Source: JAICLV01 sp036380925 (GTDB lineage Bacteria > Actinomycetota > Actinomycetes > Acidothermales > Acidothermaceae). From it: a stretch of 25,065 nt of DNA. The stretch covers positions 1 to 25,065 of the forward strand of contig DASVDW010000225.1 in assembly GCA_036380925.1 (NCBI GenBank). Direction: 5' to 3'. The position numbers and the translations under genes are program-made. The notes under the pieces were generated by a model that saw only the letters and a list, made by a program, of their open reading frames with translations, did not search any database and had not been told where the DNA came from. This document shows positions 22,892 through 25,065 of this stretch, piece by piece (the first letter of the stretch is position 1; the number at the start of each line of letters is the position of its first letter).

Positions 22892-24082
22892 TCAGCCGAG
22901 GCCGAGCTCACGGGCGATCAGCATGCGCTGGACCTCGCTGGTGCCCTCGCCGATCTCCAGGATTTTCGCGTCGCGCCAAAACCGCGCGACCGGCGTCTCG
23001 TTCATGAAGCCGTATCCACCGTGGATCTGAGTCGCCTCGCGAGCGTTGGCCACCGCCGCCTCCGAGGCGTGGAGTTTGGCCATCGCCGCCTGCTTCTTGA
23101 AGGGTTGGCCGGCGGCCATCCGGGCGGCTGCGTCGTAGTAGGCCAGCCGGGCGGTGTGCGCGCGCACGGCCATGTCGGCGATCTTGAACTGGATGGCCTG
23201 GAAGCTGCCGATCGGCTGCCCGAACGCGGTGCGCTGCCGCGCGTACTTCACCGACTCGTCGACGCATCCTTGCGCCAGGCCGACGGCGAGCGCCGCGATG
23301 GCGATGCGGCCCTCGTCCAGGATCGACAGGAAGTTGGCGTAGCCGCGGCCGCGTTCGCCGAGCAGGTTCGACTCAGGCACCCGAACGCCGTCCAGCGAGA
23401 CCTCGCGGGTGTCGGACGCCCGCCAGCCGACCTTGGAGTACTTCGGCGCGACGCTCAGCCCGTCGCTTGGAACGGGCACGATGATGGACGAGATCTCCTT
23501 ACGTCCGGCGCTCTCGCCGGTGACGGCGGTGACCGTGATGACGCTGGTGATGTCGGTGCCGGCGTTGGTGATGAACGCCTTGCTGCCGTCGACGACCCAC
23601 TCGCCGTCGCGCAGGGTGGCGCGGGTGCGGGTGGCGCCCGCGTCGGTGCCACCGCCCGGCTCGGTGAGACCGAACGCGCCGAGCCGCCGGCCGCTCGCGA
23701 GTTCCGGCAGCCACCGGGCGCGCTGCTCGTCGGTGCCGAACCGAAAGATCGGCATCGCGCCAAGCGACACGGCCGCCTCGAGGGTGATCGCGACAGAGGA
23801 GTCGACCCGAGCAAGCTCCTCGATCGCGAGACACAGGGCGACGAAGTCGCCGCCCATGCCGCCGAACTTTTCAGGAAACGGCAAGCCGAACAGGCCCATC
23901 TTGGCCATCGAGTCAACGATGTCGTACGGGAAGGCGCCGTCCTCGTCCATCGCCGCCGCGCGCGGGCCGACGACCTCGCGGGCGAACTCCTCGACGGTGC
24001 AACGCAACGCCTGGTGCTCGTCGTCCAATGGGTAGTCGGACGACGCGCTGGGCTCCGGGGAGTAACTGAACGGTGATGCCAC
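22892..24082 (-). CDS. Acyl-CoA dehydrogenase, AcdH-like (short/branched chain)
   Basis: An FAD enzyme of acyl-CoA oxidation in the cytosol. GTG at 24082 has AGAGG about 6 bases upstream, giving 396 residues. Motifs: GLFGLPFPEKFGGMGGD, RVDSSVAITLEAAVSLGAMPI, FGLTEPGGGTDAGATRT, FITNAGTDIT, YSKVGWRASDTREVSLDGVRVP, LDEGRIAIAALAVGLAQGC, and EATQIHGGYGFMNETPVARFWRDAKILEIGEGTSE with the catalytic Glu at about 379. It resembles my memory of Streptomyces AcdH, linked to branched-chain amino-acid catabolism, so that substrate class is likely but inferred. It is only distantly like the FadE25-type enzyme in this window, so the two are not recent duplicates. It lies 35 bases upstream of purK and is divergent from gtrA. 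Confidence 0.93.
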   Translation of the reverse strand: MASPFSYSPEPSASSDYPLDDEHQALRCTVEEFAREVVGPRAAAMDEDGAFPYDIVDSMAKMGLFGLPFPEKFGGMGGDFVALCLAIEELARVDSSVAITLEAAVSLGAMPIFRFGTDEQRARWLPELASGRRLGAFGLTEPGGGTDAGATRTRATLRDGEWVVDGSKAFITNAGTDITSVITVTAVTGESAGRKEISSIIVPVPSDGLSVAPKYSKVGWRASDTREVSLDGVRVPESNLLGERGRGYANFLSILDEGRIAIAALAVGLAQGCVDESVKYARQRTAFGQPIGSFQAIQFKIADMAVRAHTARLAYYDAAARMAAGQPFKKQAAMAKLHASEAAVANAREATQIHGGYGFMNETPVARFWRDAKILEIGEGTSEVQRMLIARELGLG

Positions 24083-24132
24083 GATCGACCTCTTTCTGGG
24101 AGGACAACTCGGACGTCGGGCGAGCGCCTGCT

Positions 24133-24146
24133 GTGAGGGCGCTCAC
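24133..24146. promoter_or_regulatory. Palindromic candidate operator between acyl-CoA dehydrogenase and gtrA
   Basis: GTGAG-GGCG-CTCAC is a perfect 5-base inverted repeat in the divergent gap, 51 bases upstream of the acdH-like start. A second repeat, CCTCG-CATC-CGAGG, lies at 24153-24166. TetR/GntR-type regulators of acyl-CoA genes often bind such sites; binding here is only inferred. Confidence 0.3.
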
Positions 24147-24170
24147 TGCGATCCTCGCATCCGAGGCGGC

Positions 24171-24176
24171 TAGGCT
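24171..24176 (+). promoter_or_regulatory. Candidate -10 element for gtrA
   Basis: TAGGCT fits TANNNT. A start about 7 bases on would give a gtrA leader of roughly 87 bases that contains the hairpin at 24227-24245. No clear -35 element was found. Confidence 0.3.
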
Positions 24177-24226
24177 GGAGTGGATCCGCCGCACCGCTGC
24201 GGGTACATCAGTCATTACCCTTCGCC

Positions 24227-24245
24227 GCGGTGGCCGCGCCACCGC
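24227..24245 (+). promoter_or_regulatory. Strong hairpin in the gtrA leader
   Basis: GCGGTGGC-CGC-GCCACCGC is a perfect 8-bp stem with a 3-base loop, ending 14 bases before the gtrA Shine-Dalgarno (AGGTGG, 24260-24265). It could attenuate transcription or influence ribosome access. No T-tract follows. Confidence 0.4.
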
Positions 24246-24270
24246 TCGCCCCGCACGCTAGGTGGTACTC

Positions 24271-24750
24271 GTGGGAATCACCTCGGCGCTGCATGCGCGA
24301 TTCGCGAACCTGCTGCACGAGATCATGAAGTTCGGCGCGGTCGGGGCCGTGGCGTTCGTGATCGACGCCGGCGGATTCAACCTCTTGATGAGCCACCTGC
24401 TCAGCCACAAGCCGCTGACGGCCAAGGCCGTGTCGATGACGCTCGCGGCCACCTTCGCCTATTTCGCGAACCGCCATTGGACGTGGCGTGACCGCACCCG
24501 GTCCGGCCTCGGGCGCGAGTACACGTTGTTCTTCGTCTTCAACCTCATCGGCTTCGGGATCGCGGAAGCCTGCCTCGCGATCTCCGAGTACGGCCTGAAC
24601 CTGCACACGGTGCTCGCGCGCAACATCTCCGCCAACGTCATCGGCACGCTGCTCGGCACGCTGTTCCGGTTTTGGGCGTACCGCAAATGGGTGTTCATCG
24701 AGGCGGACGACGCGGCCGACGAAGCGGCGGCGAAGGCTTCGATCGTCTAG
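24271..24750 (+). CDS. GtrA family membrane protein
   Basis: GtrA-like proteins are small four-helix membrane proteins linked to moving or handling polyprenyl-linked sugars for surface polysaccharides. GTG at 24271 is preferred because AGGTGG lies 5 bases upstream; GTG 24262 is inside that site. The product has 159 residues. Motifs: MKFGAVGAVAFVIDAGGFNLL (19-39, helix 1), FAYFANRHWTWRDR (family hallmark after helix 2), YTLFFVFNLIGFGIAEACLAI (helix 3), and NVIGTLLGTLFRFWAYRKWVF (helix 4 and final motif). The tail is acidic (EADDAADEAAAK). A lone gene, divergent from the acyl-CoA dehydrogenase-purK-purE group and convergent with the HNH gene. In mycobacteria a GtrA gene also sits divergent to purK (from memory). 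Confidence 0.93.
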   Translation: MGITSALHARFANLLHEIMKFGAVGAVAFVIDAGGFNLLMSHLLSHKPLTAKAVSMTLAATFAYFANRHWTWRDRTRSGLGREYTLFFVFNLIGFGIAEACLAISEYGLNLHTVLARNISANVIGTLLGTLFRFWAYRKWVFIEADDAADEAAAKASIV

Positions 24751-24763
24751 CCCCGCGTTCTTC

Positions 24764-24838
24764 ATCAGTCTCCGCGCGCGCGATCAGTCTCCGCGGATCA
24801 GTCTCCGCGGATCAGTCTCCGCGCGATCAGTCTCCGCG
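24764..24838 (+). repeat. Five tandem copies of ATCAGTCTCCGCG between gtrA and the HNH gene
   Basis: Exact 13-base copies start at 24764, 24783, 24797, 24811 and 24826 (spacing 19, 14, 14 and 15 bases). Adjacent copies joined by CGCGGA create CGCGGA-TCAGTC-TCCGCG, a 6-bp stem with a 6-base loop, so the array can fold as alternative hairpins on either strand. It fills the gap between two convergent genes and could act as a bidirectional terminator. The units are too short and spacers absent for CRISPR. Confidence 0.85.
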
Positions 24839-24855
24839 CGGCGTTTCTCGCTCCT

Positions 24856-25065
24856 TTACGGGTCGAGGTTTCGGGTTTTGTATCTGGTGTGGAGTCGTGG
24901 GGTTTGGCGTGGGTCGATCCAGGGGGGTGGGGTGAACCAGGGTTTGCCGTCTTTGAGGTCGATGTGCCAGCCGTCTCGGTGGACCAGGGTGTGGTGCCGT
25001 TCGCACAGCAGCACTCCGTTGTCGGCGCATGTTTCGCCGCCGTGGGCCCAGTGTTTGCGGTGGTG
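24856..25065 (-). CDS. C-terminal part of an HNH endonuclease-domain protein (DUF222/13E12-like), 5' part outside window
   Basis: Only the last 69 residues are inside the window. The frame is open at the right edge and ends at TAA (24858-24856). Visible residues begin HHRKHWAHGGETCADNGVLL and continue CERHHTLVHRDGWHI, the beta-beta-alpha metal core of HNH nucleases: paired His, Asn in ADN, and the final C-x2-HH. A Pro-rich tail (KPWFTPPPWIDPRQTP) follows. This arrangement is the usual C-terminus of DUF222/HNH proteins of the 13E12 repeat family, which are multi-copy in many actinobacteria. The upstream DUF222 domain cannot be confirmed from this window. Whether it is mobile or active is unknown. 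It is convergent with gtrA across the tandem hairpin repeats. Confidence 0.85.
   Translation of the reverse strand, partial: HHRKHWAHGGETCADNGVLLCERHHTLVHRDGWHIDLKDGKPWFTPPPWIDPRQTPRLHTRYKTRNLDP

Noticed and set aside
24073..24261. 62-codon plus frame between the AcdH-like gene and gtrA
   Set aside because: It starts inside the opposite gene, has no ribosome site, shows no motif, and contains the palindromes of the control region.
24764..24838. CRISPR-like array
   Set aside because: Repeats of 13 bases are nearly contiguous, without unique spacers of 30 or more bases, and no cas genes are present.
24827..25030. 67-codon minus frame across the HNH tail
   Set aside because: Shadow frame; the HNH reading frame 24856-25065 shows the nuclease core and is open to the window edge.

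Overview
The window is chromosomal DNA from a high-GC Gram-positive bacterium (Actinomycetes). By eye the GC content is about 70 %. Third codon positions are almost always G or C, GTG starts are common, and long spurious antisense frames run through most genes. Family content agrees with this: paired LytR-CpsA-Psr (LCP) proteins, DUF4232-like, DUF2795, DUF2079 and DUF2142 proteins, two actinobacterial acyl-CoA dehydrogenases, GtrA, and the tail of a DUF222/HNH (13E12-type) protein. I cannot name the genus. No rRNA, tRNA, CRISPR array, prophage or complete mobile element is visible.

Layout. Positions 1-12727 form a minus-strand cell-envelope block. In transcription order it holds a DUF4232-like lipoprotein, rmlA, a DUF2079 membrane protein, a GT-C-like membrane protein, rmlB, rmlD, a DUF2142 membrane protein, and a secreted peptidoglycan amidase cut by the left edge. 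Four junctions in this block are 4-base NTGA overlaps (CTGA, GTGA, ATGA, GTGA), so the genes are probably translationally coupled. One overlap implies a CTG start for the DUF2079 gene. Positions 12909-16142 carry two LCP phosphotransferases on the plus strand. Positions 16150-18070 (minus) carry a FadE25-like acyl-CoA dehydrogenase, an unlisted 52-residue Cys/His micro-protein and a hotdog thioesterase. Positions 18213-21207 (plus) carry UDP-glucose 6-dehydrogenase, a DUF2795 protein, a CoA-binding-fold protein and a stand-alone GAF protein. Positions 21214-24082 (minus) carry an AcdH-like acyl-CoA dehydrogenase, purK and purE. gtrA (plus) and the HNH tail (minus) close the window.

How it fits together. 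Most genes suggest assembly of a surface glycopolymer. RmlA, RmlB and RmlD make dTDP-L-rhamnose intermediates, although rmlC is absent here. Ugd makes UDP-glucuronate. The three large polytopic proteins look like lipid-linked-sugar glycosyltransferases or related enzymes. GtrA-type proteins handle lipid-linked sugars in the membrane. LCP enzymes ligate finished polymers to peptidoglycan, and the amidase remodels it. The combination rml / LCP / fadE25 / purE-purK / gtrA recalls the Mycobacterium tuberculosis Rv3264c-Rv3277 region (from memory), so the core is probably ancestral. The most distinctive local features are the coupled membrane-protein/rml chain, intergenic repeat clusters at 2519-2690 and 24764-24838, and several small inverted repeats at gene ends and leaders.
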